This document shows positions 34,636 through 44,295 of a stretch of DNA of 64,000 nucleotides, in pieces. The position numbers were made by a program, and so were the translations under genes. The notes beneath the pieces are model-generated. The model made no database searches, was not told the origin of the DNA, and worked only from the letters and a program-made list of their open reading frames with translations. This DNA is from Rhizobium sp. N324 (GTDB taxonomy: Bacteria > Pseudomonadota > Alphaproteobacteria > Rhizobiales > Rhizobiaceae), in NCBI RefSeq assembly GCF_001664485.1, contig NZ_CP013635.1:248001-312000 (forward strand), in the 5' to 3' direction. Each line of letters opens with the position of its first letter. Positions within the stretch are counted from its first letter, which is position 1.

Positions 34636-35355
34636 ATGACATTCGCGGTCGACGCCGTTTCGAACCGGGGCGCAACGCGCTTCAGCGACATCATCTACGA
34701 GAAGATCGTGGGGATGATCGCCGACGGCAATTTTCCGGTGAACGAACGGCTGCCGTCAGAGACCAAGCTCGCCGCCGATTTCGGCGCTTCCAGACCCGTC
34801 GTTCGCGAAGCGCTCGAACGCCTGAGAGCCGATGGCCTGGTCGTTTCGCGCAAGGGCTCGGGCTCCTATGTCAGGCAAAGGCCGGACTCGTCGATGCTGA
34901 AAATGGTGCCTGTGGGATCGCTCGCCGATGTCCAGCGGTTCTTCGAGTTCCGCGCCGGCCTCGAGGCCGAGGCGGCGGAGCTTGCCGCGCGAAACTGGCA
35001 GCCGGCCGACAAGGAGAGGATTACGGCAGCGCTTCTGTCGATCGAGCAATGTCTGCGCGACGGAGAGCTCGGCGCCGAGGAAGATCAGGTTCTGCATGAT
35101 GCCATCGCCATGGCGACCGGCAACCAGTTCCACATCACCGTTCGCGAATGGTTCAGGCCGCATTTCGCCATCGGGCATTCCGTCACGCGAAGCCTGAGCC
35201 TGAAACGGACGCTGGAGCAGATTCGTAGCGTCCAGGACGAGCATGCGGTGATCGTCGAGGCGATCTTCGCACGGCGGGAAACCGAAGCGCACGATGCGAT
35301 GAAGAAACACATACTGAACGCCCGCGCCCGCATGTTTCAGGGGGTTGAGCGATAA
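34636..35355 (+). CDS. FadR-type GntR transcriptional regulator
   Basis: A 239-residue GntR/FCD regulator: winged helix at about residues 18-82 (SDIIYEKIVGMIADGNFPVNERLPSETKLAADFGASRPVVREALERLRADGLV), then an FCD effector domain with metal-binding-type residues in LHDAIAMATGN and DEHAVIVEAI. It lies between two divergent operons for sugar-acid uptake and catabolism and is the obvious regulator of both, probably releasing DNA on binding a uronate or keto-deoxy acid. First gene of the rightward operon; 11 nt before the dehydrogenase. Confidence 0.9.
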   Translation: MTFAVDAVSNRGATRFSDIIYEKIVGMIADGNFPVNERLPSETKLAADFGASRPVVREALERLRADGLVVSRKGSGSYVRQRPDSSMLKMVPVGSLADVQRFFEFRAGLEAEAAELAARNWQPADKERITAALLSIEQCLRDGELGAEEDQVLHDAIAMATGNQFHITVREWFRPHFAIGHSVTRSLSLKRTLEQIRSVQDEHAVIVEAIFARRETEAHDAMKKHILNARARMFQGVER

Positions 35356-35366
35356 TGGAAGGACGG

Positions 35367-36200
35367 ATGATGAAACGGATCGCTGTGACGGGTGCTGCCG
35401 GCCGTGTCGGAACGCTGCTGCGCCCTCACCTTCGCGCGCATTTTGAGCACGTCCGCCTGATCGACCTGCAGGAACCGGCTGAACTGGGCGAAAACGAGAC
35501 TTTCGTCAGGGCCGATCTTACCAAGCTCGACGAGGCCGGAGTTGCGCTGAAGGATATCGACGGCGTCGTTCATCTCGCCGGCATCGCCAGCGGCATCGAC
35601 ATGAACGCCATTCTGCATGCGAATGTGCTTGGAACCTACAATCTCTATGAAGCAGCGCGGATCAACGAGGTCCAGCGGGTCGTCTATGCTTCCAGCAACC
35701 ATGCGACCGGCTTTTATCCGCGCGGCGAAGTCATATCGCCGCTCGACCCGATGCGCCCCGACAGCCCCTATGGGCTTTCCAAATGCTGGGGCGAACTGGT
35801 GGCGGGACTCTACTACGACACCTCGGGCATTCGCTCCCTTTCCATCCGTATCGGCAATGCCGGTACCTATCCCAATAGCGAGCGATCGGTCGCGATCTGG
35901 ATCAGTGCGCGCGACCTGGCGCAGTTGGTGCGGATCGGGCTCACTCATCCGTTGATCGCCGCGACGGTGGTTTACGGTGTTTCCGATACCGACGAGAAAT
36001 GGTGGGACAACGATCTGGCGAGGAGGCTCGGCTACCAACCGGAAGACCGGCCGCGCGATCACGCCCGCATCGAACAGGGGGCCGAAGGGCCGGTCGCGCT
36101 TGCGTTCCAGGGTGGCGGATTCTGTGAGATCAACCACGACGGCACCATCCGCATGCGTGACGCCGAAGGTTTGGCCAAAAGCCTGGAGGCGGCCGAATGA
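35367..36200 (+). CDS. NAD-dependent epimerase/dehydratase, uronate dehydrogenase-like
   Basis: A 277-residue extended-SDR enzyme. Glycine motif GAAGRVG (9-15), active-site SSNH (109-112) and YGLSK (Tyr135, Lys139) are visible. YNLYEAAR, ASSNHATGFYP and a late WWDN also occur in uronate dehydrogenases (Udh) such as the Agrobacterium enzyme. It would oxidise D-galacturonate or D-glucuronate to the aldaro-lactone with NAD. The start at 35367 follows GGAAGGACGG; an earlier ATG at 35355 overlaps the regulator stop. Followed by a lactonase gene (ATGA overlap), as expected for this pathway. Confidence 0.8.
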   Translation: MMKRIAVTGAAGRVGTLLRPHLRAHFEHVRLIDLQEPAELGENETFVRADLTKLDEAGVALKDIDGVVHLAGIASGIDMNAILHANVLGTYNLYEAARINEVQRVVYASSNHATGFYPRGEVISPLDPMRPDSPYGLSKCWGELVAGLYYDTSGIRSLSIRIGNAGTYPNSERSVAIWISARDLAQLVRIGLTHPLIAATVVYGVSDTDEKWWDNDLARRLGYQPEDRPRDHARIEQGAEGPVALAFQGGGFCEINHDGTIRMRDAEGLAKSLEAAE

Positions 36201-37072
36201 CGGCGCCTCGGATCATGCACCCGCAAGTCCGTTCCGTGATCGAGCAACCGCTGACGGTCGGGGAATCGCCGGTATGGGACGACGACACCGGCACGCTGTG
36301 GTTCGTCGACATTCTGGCGCCGGCCGTCGTGCGGCTCTCGGCTTCGGGAAAGATCGACCGCTTCGACATGCCGGCGGCGGTCGGCAGCCTCGGGCTTTGC
36401 CGCGATCGAAGGATCGTCGTCGGCCTCCAGACGGGCGTCCATGTCTTCGATCCGGTCTCCCGCGATATCGAATTTCTATGCGACCCGGTCGGGCACGAGA
36501 TAATCGGCCGACTCAATGACGGAAAGGTCGGCCCGGACGGACATTTCTGGGTCGGCTCAATCAGCGAAGCCAAGCCGCAAATCGAAGAGGCCGCTCTTTA
36601 CCGCGTCGGCGCCGATGGCAGCACGCGGACGGTTGCAACGGGACTGACGAGCTCCAATGGCCTCGCCTGGTCGCCGGACGGCCGGCAGATGTATCACTCC
36701 GACAGCCGCCAATGTTTCCTGCAGGCATTCGACTTCGATCCTGAGAAGGGCAGTCTCGGTGAAGGACGTCGCCTGCGCGGCTTCACCGAAGAAGAGGGGC
36801 GGCCGGACGGGGCGACGACCGATCGCGACGGATTTTACTGGAGCGCCGGCGTCTCCGCCGGCCGCCTCAACCGGATATCGCGCGAAGGTGAAATCGTCGA
36901 GACCTACATCCTGCCGGTCCCGGCGCCGACAATGCCTTGTTTCGGGGGGCCGGATCTCAGAACCCTCTTCGTCACCAGCCTGTCGACGGACCGTACCGGG
37001 CGTTTCGAGGCGGGCACGGTCATCGCCTTCGAGGTGGATGCGGAGGGGCTGCCGCCCTTCCGCTTCGGATGA
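36197..37072 (+). CDS. SMP-30/gluconolactonase-family lactonase
   Basis: A 291-residue six-bladed beta-propeller protein: the SMP-30 entry motif GESPVWDDDTGTLWFVDI with the metal Glu near residue 23, LNDGKVGPDGHFWVGS, SSNGLAWSPDGRQMYHSDS (metal Asn, about 152) and GRPDGATTDRDGFYW (metal Asp, about 204). Such enzymes hydrolyse sugar lactones; the UxuL type opens the aldaro-lactone made by uronate dehydrogenase, which fits the upstream gene. Its ATG overlaps the dehydrogenase stop, so the two are translated together. Confidence 0.88.
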   Translation: MTAPRIMHPQVRSVIEQPLTVGESPVWDDDTGTLWFVDILAPAVVRLSASGKIDRFDMPAAVGSLGLCRDRRIVVGLQTGVHVFDPVSRDIEFLCDPVGHEIIGRLNDGKVGPDGHFWVGSISEAKPQIEEAALYRVGADGSTRTVATGLTSSNGLAWSPDGRQMYHSDSRQCFLQAFDFDPEKGSLGEGRRLRGFTEEEGRPDGATTDRDGFYWSAGVSAGRLNRISREGEIVETYILPVPAPTMPCFGGPDLRTLFVTSLSTDRTGRFEAGTVIAFEVDAEGLPPFRFG

Positions 37073-37108
37073 CGATTATCTGGATGGAAAGCTAACGGGG
37101 AAAGAAAA

Positions 37109-38062
37109 ATGAGCATCGCGATCATGCGCAAGGCGCTTACCGGCGTGTCGGGCGTTCCCGTCACGGCCTATGACGGTAAAGGCGAAGTCGAACCTCGGAT
37201 TACGGCGAAGGTCTATGCGCGGGTGGCGGCAGCGGGCATCCACAACATCGTCGCTGCCGGCAATACCGGCGAATTCTATGCCCTGACGCCGCAGGAAATC
37301 CGGATCGTTCACGAGGCGGCGGTCTCGGGTGTCGACGGCCGGGCGCCGGTGACGGCGGCCATCGGCCGGTCGCTGCGCGAGGCGATCGGCATGGCGAGGG
37401 ATGCGGCGGCGATCGGCGCCTCCGCCGTCATGTCGCATCAGCCGGTCGATCCTTTCGCGGCACCTTCGGCCCAGATCGGCTACTTCTGCAATCTTGCCGA
37501 CGCTTCCACCCTGCCGCTCGTCGCCTATGTCAGGGCCGAAGGTTTCGGTGTCGAGGATATCGTCCGCCTCGCCAACCACGGCAATATTGCCGGCATCAAG
37601 TTCGCCACGACAGATCTGATGCTGCTGTCGCGGGCGATCCCGGCGGCCGATCCTGATGGCGCGCTGTTCGTCTGCGGCCTGGCGGAGAGCTGGGCGCCGA
37701 CATTCACCGCAGCCGGCGCGCGCGGCTTCACTTCGGGCCTCGTCAATGTTGCGCCGCGGCTTTCGCTTGCCGTCCACGCCGCGCTCGAAAAAGGCGATTT
37801 TGCCGCGGCACGGGCGATCGTCAACACGCTCGAACCATTCGAGCGGATGCGGACGAAATTCCGCAACGGCGCCAACGTCACCGTCGTGAAAGAGGCCGTC
37901 ACCTATTCCGGCCTCGATGTCGGCCCCGTACGCCTGCCGGGATTGCCGATGCTCGACCAGCAAGATCGCGAGGAACTTCATCGGCTGCTTCGAGGTTGGG
38001 AGGCCGAGGGCAGCATTCAAACGGATCCGGAGCGGCAGCAATCTGCCAAGGCGGCCAGCTGA
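37109..38062 (+). CDS. DapA-family enzyme, KdgD-like (keto-deoxy-sugar-acid dehydratase or aldolase)
   Basis: A 317-residue DHDPS-superfamily protein: GNTGEF at 51-56 in place of the GTTGE loop, Tyr140 in LVAYVRAEG and Schiff-base Lys164 in GIKFATTD. The C-terminal GPVRLPGLPMLDQQDREEL is reminiscent of 5-keto-4-deoxyglucarate dehydratase (KdgD). It would decarboxylate-dehydrate the keto-deoxy-aldarate to alpha-ketoglutarate semialdehyde, or split a keto-deoxy acid. It sits after the lactonase and before a second transporter. The dehydrogenase finishing the route is not in the window. Confidence 0.82.
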   Translation: MSIAIMRKALTGVSGVPVTAYDGKGEVEPRITAKVYARVAAAGIHNIVAAGNTGEFYALTPQEIRIVHEAAVSGVDGRAPVTAAIGRSLREAIGMARDAAAIGASAVMSHQPVDPFAAPSAQIGYFCNLADASTLPLVAYVRAEGFGVEDIVRLANHGNIAGIKFATTDLMLLSRAIPAADPDGALFVCGLAESWAPTFTAAGARGFTSGLVNVAPRLSLAVHAALEKGDFAAARAIVNTLEPFERMRTKFRNGANVTVVKEAVTYSGLDVGPVRLPGLPMLDQQDREELHRLLRGWEAEGSIQTDPERQQSAKAAS

Positions 38063-38106
38063 GCTCAACACTATTTTCGCAAATAACAGGATTGGGAGGT
38101 CTAGAG

Positions 38107-39693
38107 ATGCTGAAACAGCTACTGACAACGATCGCACTTACCGGCGCCCTGATGGGTGCGCAGCCTGCCTTCGCGGCGTCGCCGCCCAATATGCTGGTGA
38201 TCGGCACCAACCTCACCGGTATCCGGACGCTCGATCCGGCCCAGAACAATGCCCGCACGGTTTCCGAACTGATCTCGAACCTCTACGACAACCTCGTGCA
38301 GCTGTCGCCAGATGACCTCAAGACGCTGAAGCCGATGCTTGCGACGAAATGGGAGGTCTCGGCGGACGGCAAGATCATCACGCTCACCTTGCGCGACGAC
38401 GCCGTCTTCCAGAGCGGCAACAAGGTGACCGCCGAGGATGCCGCCTGGTCGATCCAGCGCGTCATCAAGATGGGTCAGGTCGGCTCGACCGATGTGGCGC
38501 TCTGGGGCTTCACGCCCGAAAACGTCGAAAAGCTCGTTCGGGCAAAGGATGACCATACGCTGGAGATCGAGCTACCGCAGTCGGTGAATACCGACCTGGT
38601 GCTCTATTCGCTGGCCGGCTCGTCGATCGGCATCGTCGACAAGAAGACAGTGCTGTCGCATGAGGCGAACGGCGATTTCGGCGGCGCCTGGCTTTCGGCC
38701 AATTCCGCCGGCAGTGGACCGTTCAGCCTGGCGCAGTGGCGGCCGAACGACGTGGCGATCTTCAACGCCCAGCCGAAATACTGGGGCGGCAAGCCGGCCA
38801 TGGCCCGCGTCGTGGCCCGCCACATCCCTGAATCCGGCAATCTTCGGCTGCAGCTCGAAGCCGGCGACGTCGATGTCGGCCAGTATGTGGCGAGCGGCGA
38901 TCTCGATGCGCTGTCCACCAACAAGGATATGGTCATCGACAATGTCCCGGGTCTCGGCTTCTATTACATCGCCCTCAACCAGAAAGACCCTGATCTGCAG
39001 AAGCCGAAGGTTCGCGAGGCCTTCCAGCACGCCTTCGACTGGAAGGCGATCTCGGGCAACATCATGCGCTATACGGGCTTTCCCTGGCAGTCGATGATCC
39101 CGCGCGGCATGATCGGCGCGCCCGATGAGGCTGCCGCCCACTACGATTACGATCCCGCCAAGGCCAAGCAGCTGCTGGCGGAGGCCGGATATCCCAACGG
39201 CCTGAAGAAGGTGCTCAATCCCTCGGGAGCCCCGACCCTGCCCTTCGCAGAAGCGCTGCAGGCGAGTGCGCGCGCCGCCGGTTTCGATCTCGATCTGGTG
39301 CCCGGCGAATTCACGCCCGCCTTCCGCGAGCGCAAATTCGAAGTGCTGCTCGGCAATTCCGGCGCCCGCCTGCCCGATCCCTTCGCCGTCGCCACGCAAT
39401 ATGCCTTCAACCCAGATAATAGCGATGAGGCGCGCCTCGGCAGCTATTACCTCTGGCGCACGGGCATGAAGGTGGACGAGCTCAACACGCTCATCGACCA
39501 ATCGATGCGGGAGCGAGACACGGAAAAGCGCACCGAAATCTTCAAGAAGATGGACGGCATCTATTCCGGCATGGCTTCGCCGCTCGTCATCTTCTTCCAG
39601 CGAACCGACCCCTATGTCATGCGCGCCAACGTCAAGGGTTATCACGGCCATACGACCTGGTCGACGCGCTGGCATGACGTGACCAAGGAGTAG
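38107..39693 (+). CDS. SBP_bac_5 ABC transporter substrate-binding protein
   Basis: A 528-residue family-5 solute-binding protein with a Sec signal peptide (MLKQLLTTIALTGALMGAQP, cleavage after AFA near residue 23). Mature start ASPPNMLVIGTNLTGIRTLDPAQNN and LATKWEVSADGKIITLTLRDDAVFQSGNKVTAEDAAWSI are typical. The start at 38107 is set by GGGAGG upstream; the frame is open earlier without signal-peptide features. First gene of the second transporter, 44 nt after the KdgD-like gene, so probably in the same operon. It differs from the Tat-exported protein at 32392-34332, suggesting a different ligand. Confidence 0.92.
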   Translation: MLKQLLTTIALTGALMGAQPAFAASPPNMLVIGTNLTGIRTLDPAQNNARTVSELISNLYDNLVQLSPDDLKTLKPMLATKWEVSADGKIITLTLRDDAVFQSGNKVTAEDAAWSIQRVIKMGQVGSTDVALWGFTPENVEKLVRAKDDHTLEIELPQSVNTDLVLYSLAGSSIGIVDKKTVLSHEANGDFGGAWLSANSAGSGPFSLAQWRPNDVAIFNAQPKYWGGKPAMARVVARHIPESGNLRLQLEAGDVDVGQYVASGDLDALSTNKDMVIDNVPGLGFYYIALNQKDPDLQKPKVREAFQHAFDWKAISGNIMRYTGFPWQSMIPRGMIGAPDEAAAHYDYDPAKAKQLLAEAGYPNGLKKVLNPSGAPTLPFAEALQASARAAGFDLDLVPGEFTPAFRERKFEVLLGNSGARLPDPFAVATQYAFNPDNSDEARLGSYYLWRTGMKVDELNTLIDQSMRERDTEKRTEIFKKMDGIYSGMASPLVIFFQRTDPYVMRANVKGYHGHTTWSTRWHDVTKE

Positions 39694-39698
39694 AGCGC

Positions 39699-40793
39699 GT
39701 GGCAAGCGCCGATCTGACATCGAAGCAGGAGAGCCGTCATTCCAGGGCGGGCGGGTTTGCCGATGCGGCCCCGCACCCTTTGACGAGCCTGCTGCGGCGC
39801 CTGGCAGGGCGCGCGGTGGCTATCGTCACCACGCTGCTCGGCCTGCTTTTCCTAACCTTTTCGATGGGCCGTCTGCTGCCTGCCGATCCGGTACTGGCCA
39901 TCACCGGGGCGGAGGTCAGCAAGGAGGTCTATGATCGGGTCTATAACGAGTTGGGACTTGGGCAGCCGATCTGGATGCAGTTCTTCTCCTATGTCGGGAA
40001 GGTCGCCACAGGCGATCTCGGCACAGCGGCGACGACGGGCCAGCCGATCCTCACCGATCTGATGACGATCTTTCCCGCCACGATCGAGCTTGCGATCATT
40101 GCCATGATCATCGGCGCGGTCATCGGCATTCCCTTGGGCGTCACGGCTGCCGTCAGGCGCGGAACAATCATCGATCATATCGCCCGGATCGTCGCGCTTG
40201 CCGGCCACTCCATCCCGATCTTCTGGACCGGGCTGATGGCGCTCTTCCTCTTCTATGCCAAGCTCAAGCTCGTCGGCGCATCCGGCCGGATCGACGTCTT
40301 CTACGAGGGCCTCGTCACGCCGATGACCGGCTTTCTGCTGATCGACGCGGCGTTACAGGGCCAATGGGACGTTTTTCACAACGCGCTCGGCCACATCATC
40401 CTGCCGGCGGCGATCCTCGGTTATTACTCCGTCGCCTATATCAGCCGCATGTCGCGAAGCTTCATGCTGGAGCAACTGAGCCAGGAATATATCATCACCG
40501 CACGGGCAAAGGGGCTCGGCACCCGCAAGGTCGTCTGGCGCCATGCCTTCCGCAACATCCGCGTGCAGCTCCTGACCATCCTGGCATTAACCTTCGGCGG
40601 GCTGCTCGAAGGGGCGGTGCTGATCGAGACGGTTTTCGGCTGGCCGGGGCTCGGCCAATATCTCACCCGCGGGCTGCAGATGAACGACATGAACGTCGTC
40701 ATGGGCTCGGTGCTGACGATCGGCGCCGTCTTCCTGACCATCAACATCCTGTCGGACGTCCTCTATCGCATTCTTGACCCGAGAACACGGTGA
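39699..40793 (+). CDS. oligopeptide-type ABC transporter permease (DppB-like), GTG start
   Basis: A 364-residue OppB/DppB-type permease with a cytoplasmic N-terminal lead of about 35 residues and RAVAIVTTLLGLLFLTFSMGRLLPADPVLAITG as TM1 and loop. The conserved loop is YIITARAKGLGTRKVVWRHAFRNI and the C-terminal LEGAVLIETVFGWPGLGQYLTRGL. The start is GTG at 39699, with AAGGAG 8 nt upstream overlapping the end of the binding-protein gene; an ATG in frame would remove the lead. Pairs with the next gene. Confidence 0.92.
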   Translation: MASADLTSKQESRHSRAGGFADAAPHPLTSLLRRLAGRAVAIVTTLLGLLFLTFSMGRLLPADPVLAITGAEVSKEVYDRVYNELGLGQPIWMQFFSYVGKVATGDLGTAATTGQPILTDLMTIFPATIELAIIAMIIGAVIGIPLGVTAAVRRGTIIDHIARIVALAGHSIPIFWTGLMALFLFYAKLKLVGASGRIDVFYEGLVTPMTGFLLIDAALQGQWDVFHNALGHIILPAAILGYYSVAYISRMSRSFMLEQLSQEYIITARAKGLGTRKVVWRHAFRNIRVQLLTILALTFGGLLEGAVLIETVFGWPGLGQYLTRGLQMNDMNVVMGSVLTIGAVFLTINILSDVLYRILDPRTR

Positions 40794-40797
40794 CGCC

Positions 40798-41733
40798 ATG
40801 ACGATCTCCACCGAAGACGCAGACAGCGCCAATGCCGGCGGCCTCCGCAAATGGCTGCTGGCGCCGGAGCCTCAGGGCTGGTTTCAGTCATCGATGCAGC
40901 AGATCCACCAGGGTTGGCTGAAGTTCAGCCTGCATCCGCTTGGTCTGGCAGGTCTCTTCATCATCGTGCTGCTGATCGTCGTGGCGACGGCCGCGCCTCT
41001 GCTGACGAGCTACGATCCAATCGTGCAGGATATGGCCGGGCGGCTTGCGCCGCCGTCGGCAGCCCACCTACTCGGCACCGACAATTTCGGCCGCGACGTC
41101 TTTGCGCGGGTGATCTACGGCGCCCGCACGACGCTCTACATCATCATGCTGGTGACGATTATCGTCGCACCGCTCGGCCTCTTGATCGGCACCGTTTCGG
41201 GTTATTTCGGCGGCGTCGTCGATGAAATCCTGATGCGCGTCACCGATATCTTTCTCTCCTTTCCCGGACTGGTGCTGGCGCTGGGTTTTGCCGCGGCCCT
41301 CGGCCCGGGCATCACCAACGCCATCATCGCCATTTCGCTGACGGCCTGGCCGCCGATCGCCCGGCTGGCGCGCGCCGAAACGCTCAGCCTGCGCAAGGCG
41401 GATTATATCGCCGCCGTGCGCCTGCAGGGCGCGACATCCCTCGCGATCATCACCCGCCATATCCTGCCGATGTGCATTCCCTCGGTGATCGTCCGCGTCA
41501 CGCTCAACATGGCCGGCATCATCATCACTGCCGCCGGCCTCGGCTTTCTCGGCCTCGGCGCGCAGCCGCCATGGCCGGAATGGGGCTCGATGGCCGCCAG
41601 CGGCCGCGAGTTCATGCTCGACAGTCCCTGGGTGATCGCCGCGCCCGGTATCGCCATCGCACTGGTCAGCCTCGCCTTCAATCTCGTCGGCGATGCGCTT
41701 CGCGACGTGCTCGACCCGAGAGGTTCGGAATGA
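40798..41733 (+). CDS. oligopeptide-type ABC transporter permease (DppC-like)
   Basis: A 311-residue OppC/DppC permease: N-terminal cytoplasmic lead, TM1 ([22 protein letters not shown]), [23 protein letters not shown], the ATPase-docking loop [22 protein letters not shown], and [20 protein letters not shown]. It starts 4 nt after the DppB-like gene. Its TGA overlaps the ATG of the first ATPase gene (ATGA). An in-frame ATG eight codons earlier is less likely. Confidence 0.92.
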   Translation: MTISTEDADSANAGGLRKWLLAPEPQGWFQSSMQQIHQGWLKFSLHPLGLAGLFIIVLLIVVATAAPLLTSYDPIVQDMAGRLAPPSAAHLLGTDNFGRDVFARVIYGARTTLYIIMLVTIIVAPLGLLIGTVSGYFGGVVDEILMRVTDIFLSFPGLVLALGFAAALGPGITNAIIAISLTAWPPIARLARAETLSLRKADYIAAVRLQGATSLAIITRHILPMCIPSVIVRVTLNMAGIIITAAGLGFLGLGAQPPWPEWGSMAASGREFMLDSPWVIAAPGIAIALVSLAFNLVGDALRDVLDPRGSE

Positions 41734-42584
41734 CAGAGCCCCTGATCGATATCCGCAACCTCGAAATTGCCTATGGCGGCGGCCACATGCGGGCGGTGCG
41801 CGGCGTGAGTTTCGCGCTCGGGCAGGAAAAACTCGGCATCGTCGGCGAATCCGGATCGGGAAAGTCCACCGTCGGCCGGGCGATCATGAAACTGCTGCCG
41901 CCGACCGCGGTGGTCAGCGCCGAGCGCATGGCCTTTCGCGATGTCGACCTGATCAAGGCGGACGAACGAAAGATGATGACCATCCGCGGGCGGCGGATCG
42001 GGCTGATCCTGCAGGATCCGAAATATTCGCTCAATCCGGTCATGCGCATCGGCGAACAGATCGCCGAGACCTATCGTTTCCATCATCCCAAGGTCAGCGC
42101 AAAAAAGACCTACGCCCAAGCGCTCGGCATGCTCGAAGCCGTCCAGATCCGCGATCCCGAGCGCGTCGCCCGCCTTTATCCGCACGAAATATCGGGCGGC
42201 ATGGGCCAGCGCGTGATGATCGCCATGATGCTGATTGCCGAACCGGAAGTGCTGATCGCCGACGAGCCGACATCAGCGCTTGACGTCACCGTCAGGCTCG
42301 AGATCCTGGCCCTGCTCGACGAACTCGTCGCACGCCGCAATCTCGGCCTGATCTTCATCAGCCACGACCTCAACCTGATCCGGAAATTCTGCGATCGCGT
42401 GCTCATCATGTATGCCGGCCGCGTCGTGGAAGTGCTGGAGGCGCGCGATCTCGACAAGGCGAAACACCCTTATACGCAAGGGCTTCTGGCCTCCCTGCCG
42501 ACGATCGAGGATCCGCCGGCCCGGCTGCCGATCCTGACGCGCGATCCCGCCTGGCTCAATGACCTCGCGGAGGCGCCGCGATGA
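41730..42584 (+). CDS. oligopeptide-type ABC transporter ATPase (DppD-like)
   Basis: A 284-residue ATPase: Walker [10 protein letters not shown] near residue 41, [22 protein letters not shown] (Q-loop), signature [14 protein letters not shown], Walker [15 protein letters not shown]-loop FISHDLNLI, and the OppD-type C-terminal [13 protein letters not shown]. In this signature the canonical SGGxxQR is SGGMGQR. Start coupled to the permease stop. Forms a heterodimer with the DppF-like protein encoded next. Confidence 0.93.
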   Translation: MTEPLIDIRNLEIAYGGGHMRAVRGVSFALGQEKLGIVGESGSGKSTVGRAIMKLLPPTAVVSAERMAFRDVDLIKADERKMMTIRGRRIGLILQDPKYSLNPVMRIGEQIAETYRFHHPKVSAKKTYAQALGMLEAVQIRDPERVARLYPHEISGGMGQRVMIAMMLIAEPEVLIADEPTSALDVTVRLEILALLDELVARRNLGLIFISHDLNLIRKFCDRVLIMYAGRVVEVLEARDLDKAKHPYTQGLLASLPTIEDPPARLPILTRDPAWLNDLAEAPR

Positions 42585-43324
42585 TCCGGATCGACAATCT
42601 CACCATCCGTTTCGGACATGGCCAGCGGCCTGTCGTCAGAGACGTTAACCTCACCGTCGAAAGGGGGACGGCATTCGGCCTGGTCGGCGAGTCCGGCTGC
42701 GGCAAATCCACGGTTCTCCGGGCGCTCTCCGGCCTCAACGCCAATTATGACGGTCACATCGAACTCCAGGGCGAGGCGCTGCAGCGCCAGCGCAGCCGGC
42801 CGTTCTATCGGCGGGTGCAGATGGTGTTTCAGGATCCCTACGGATCGCTCCATCCGCGCAAGACCATCCGCTCACAATTGAAGGAGCCGCTGCGCAACCA
42901 GGGGCTCGACACAAATTCGGTCGACGTCAGCGCCGTGCTGAGATCGGTTGGCCTCGATCCGACGCTAAGCTACCGGTTTCCGCATCAGCTCTCCGGCGGC
43001 CAGCGCCAGCGCGTGGCGATCGCCCGCGCCTTGATGCTGGACCCCGACGTCCTGCTGCTGGACGAGCCGACATCGGCGCTCGACGTCTCGGTGCAGGCCG
43101 AAATCCTCAATCTCCTGCAGGATCTGCGCAAAGAACGCGGCCTCACCTATCTGCTCGTCAGCCACGATCTCGCCGTCGTTTCCCATATGTGCAGCCGCGT
43201 AGCCATCATGGAGGCGGGCGAGATCGTCGAACAGGTCGATATCGAGGCATTGCGAAGAGGCGCGGTCGAACACCCCTATTCGCAGCGCCTGCTGCGCGCG
43301 AGCCGGATGTACGGAAGGGCGTAG
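42581..43324 (+). CDS. oligopeptide-type ABC transporter ATPase (DppF-like)
   Basis: A 247-residue ATPase: Walker A GESGCGKST near residue 39, MVFQDPYGSLHPRKTIRSQL (Q-loop), signature SGGQRQRVAIARALM, Walker [27 protein letters not shown], and HPYSQRLLRAS at the end. Its ATG overlaps the DppD-like stop (ATGA). Last gene of the rightward operon. It is followed, after 33 bp, by the convergent end of a hydrolase gene. Confidence 0.93.
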   Translation: MIRIDNLTIRFGHGQRPVVRDVNLTVERGTAFGLVGESGCGKSTVLRALSGLNANYDGHIELQGEALQRQRSRPFYRRVQMVFQDPYGSLHPRKTIRSQLKEPLRNQGLDTNSVDVSAVLRSVGLDPTLSYRFPHQLSGGQRQRVAIARALMLDPDVLLLDEPTSALDVSVQAEILNLLQDLRKERGLTYLLVSHDLAVVSHMCSRVAIMEAGEIVEQVDIEALRRGAVEHPYSQRLLRASRMYGRA

Positions 43325-43357
43325 CCATCGATCGGCACGCCCCTGCGGCTCCTGGGG

Positions 43358-44209
43358 TCAGCGCAAGTGGGCGTCGATAGCGGAAACGATCTCCTCCCAA
43401 TCAGCGGGATGAATTTCGTGGCCGCCACCTTCGAGCCGAACAAGCTTCGCGCCCCGGACGGTTTGTGCCAGCAGTTCGCCGTGTTCAACCGGATAAATCG
43501 GGTCGGCCGTTCCGTGGATGACAAGCAGGGGCGCTGCCAGTTTAGCCAATTTTCCTTTCAGCGCCTGGCCGCCCCTCAGCATGAAATGATTGGTGGCGCT
43601 GACGAAGTTTTTCGCCCGCCTGACATCCCGTTCAACGAAGGCGCGCGCCTGGCGTTCGTCATAAGGGTGCGCCACCCCGGCGATCATCTGGGTGTCCTTG
43701 GCAAGGAATTCGATCACCTCGGCATTGTCTGTCCAGTCGACGGTCTCGCCCGTCGCGGCATGCGCCATGTAGGCGGCTGCGGTATGCGGTAAAGCGCTTG
43801 TATCAATACCGATCGGTGTGGTGGACATCAGCGTCAGCGTCTTGACGCGTTCGGGATGCGAGAGTGCTGCGATCTGGGCAATCGTGCCGCCCAGCGACAT
43901 GCCGATCAGATTGGCGCTGTCGATGCCGTAGCCCTCGAGGACCCTGACGGCATCCTCAGCCATGTCGTCCATTGTGTAAGGCGGCTCGCCCGGTTCATAG
44001 ACCGTCGAACGGCCGGTGTCTCGATTGTCGTAACGGATGACATAATATTTCCGAGCGGCAAGCTTTTGGCAGAACTCGTCCGGCCACCACAGCATCGACG
44101 CCATCGCGCCCATGATCAACAGGACCGGCGCATGCGCCGGGTCGCCAAATGCCTGGGTGGCGATCTCGACATCGTCGAACTTGATAATGCGTTCAGTCAC
44201 TTGGAGCAT
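43358..44209 (-). CDS. alpha/beta hydrolase
   Basis: A 283-residue cytoplasmic alpha/beta hydrolase: oxyanion region LLIMGAMASMLWWPDEF, YDNRDTGRS, nucleophile elbow GMSLGG (Ser105), Asp in HGTADPIYP and His264 in GGGHEIHP complete the triad. The RYDNRDTGRSTVYEPG block is common in aclacinomycin-methylesterase / RdmC-like hydrolases. It is divergent from the LuxR-type regulator gene; a motif at 44296-44315, 86 nt upstream of its start, recurs upstream of the methyltransferase gene. Confidence 0.88.
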   Translation of the reverse strand: MLQVTERIIKFDDVEIATQAFGDPAHAPVLLIMGAMASMLWWPDEFCQKLAARKYYVIRYDNRDTGRSTVYEPGEPPYTMDDMAEDAVRVLEGYGIDSANLIGMSLGGTIAQIAALSHPERVKTLTLMSTTPIGIDTSALPHTAAAYMAHAATGETVDWTDNAEVIEFLAKDTQMIAGVAHPYDERQARAFVERDVRRAKNFVSATNHFMLRGGQALKGKLAKLAAPLLVIHGTADPIYPVEHGELLAQTVRGAKLVRLEGGGHEIHPADWEEIVSAIDAHLR

Positions 44210-44295
44210 CCTTTATTTGTATCGGGTGAAGCGGCGAAGGTTTGGGTCCTGGTACCAGCAGGCATCCCGATGATGGGACTAAGGCAGGCGTGCCG

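Noticed and set aside
43325..43357. Terminator between the DppF-like gene and the convergent hydrolase
   Set aside because: CCCCT...TGGGG arms are only 4-5 bp with a long loop and no U-run.
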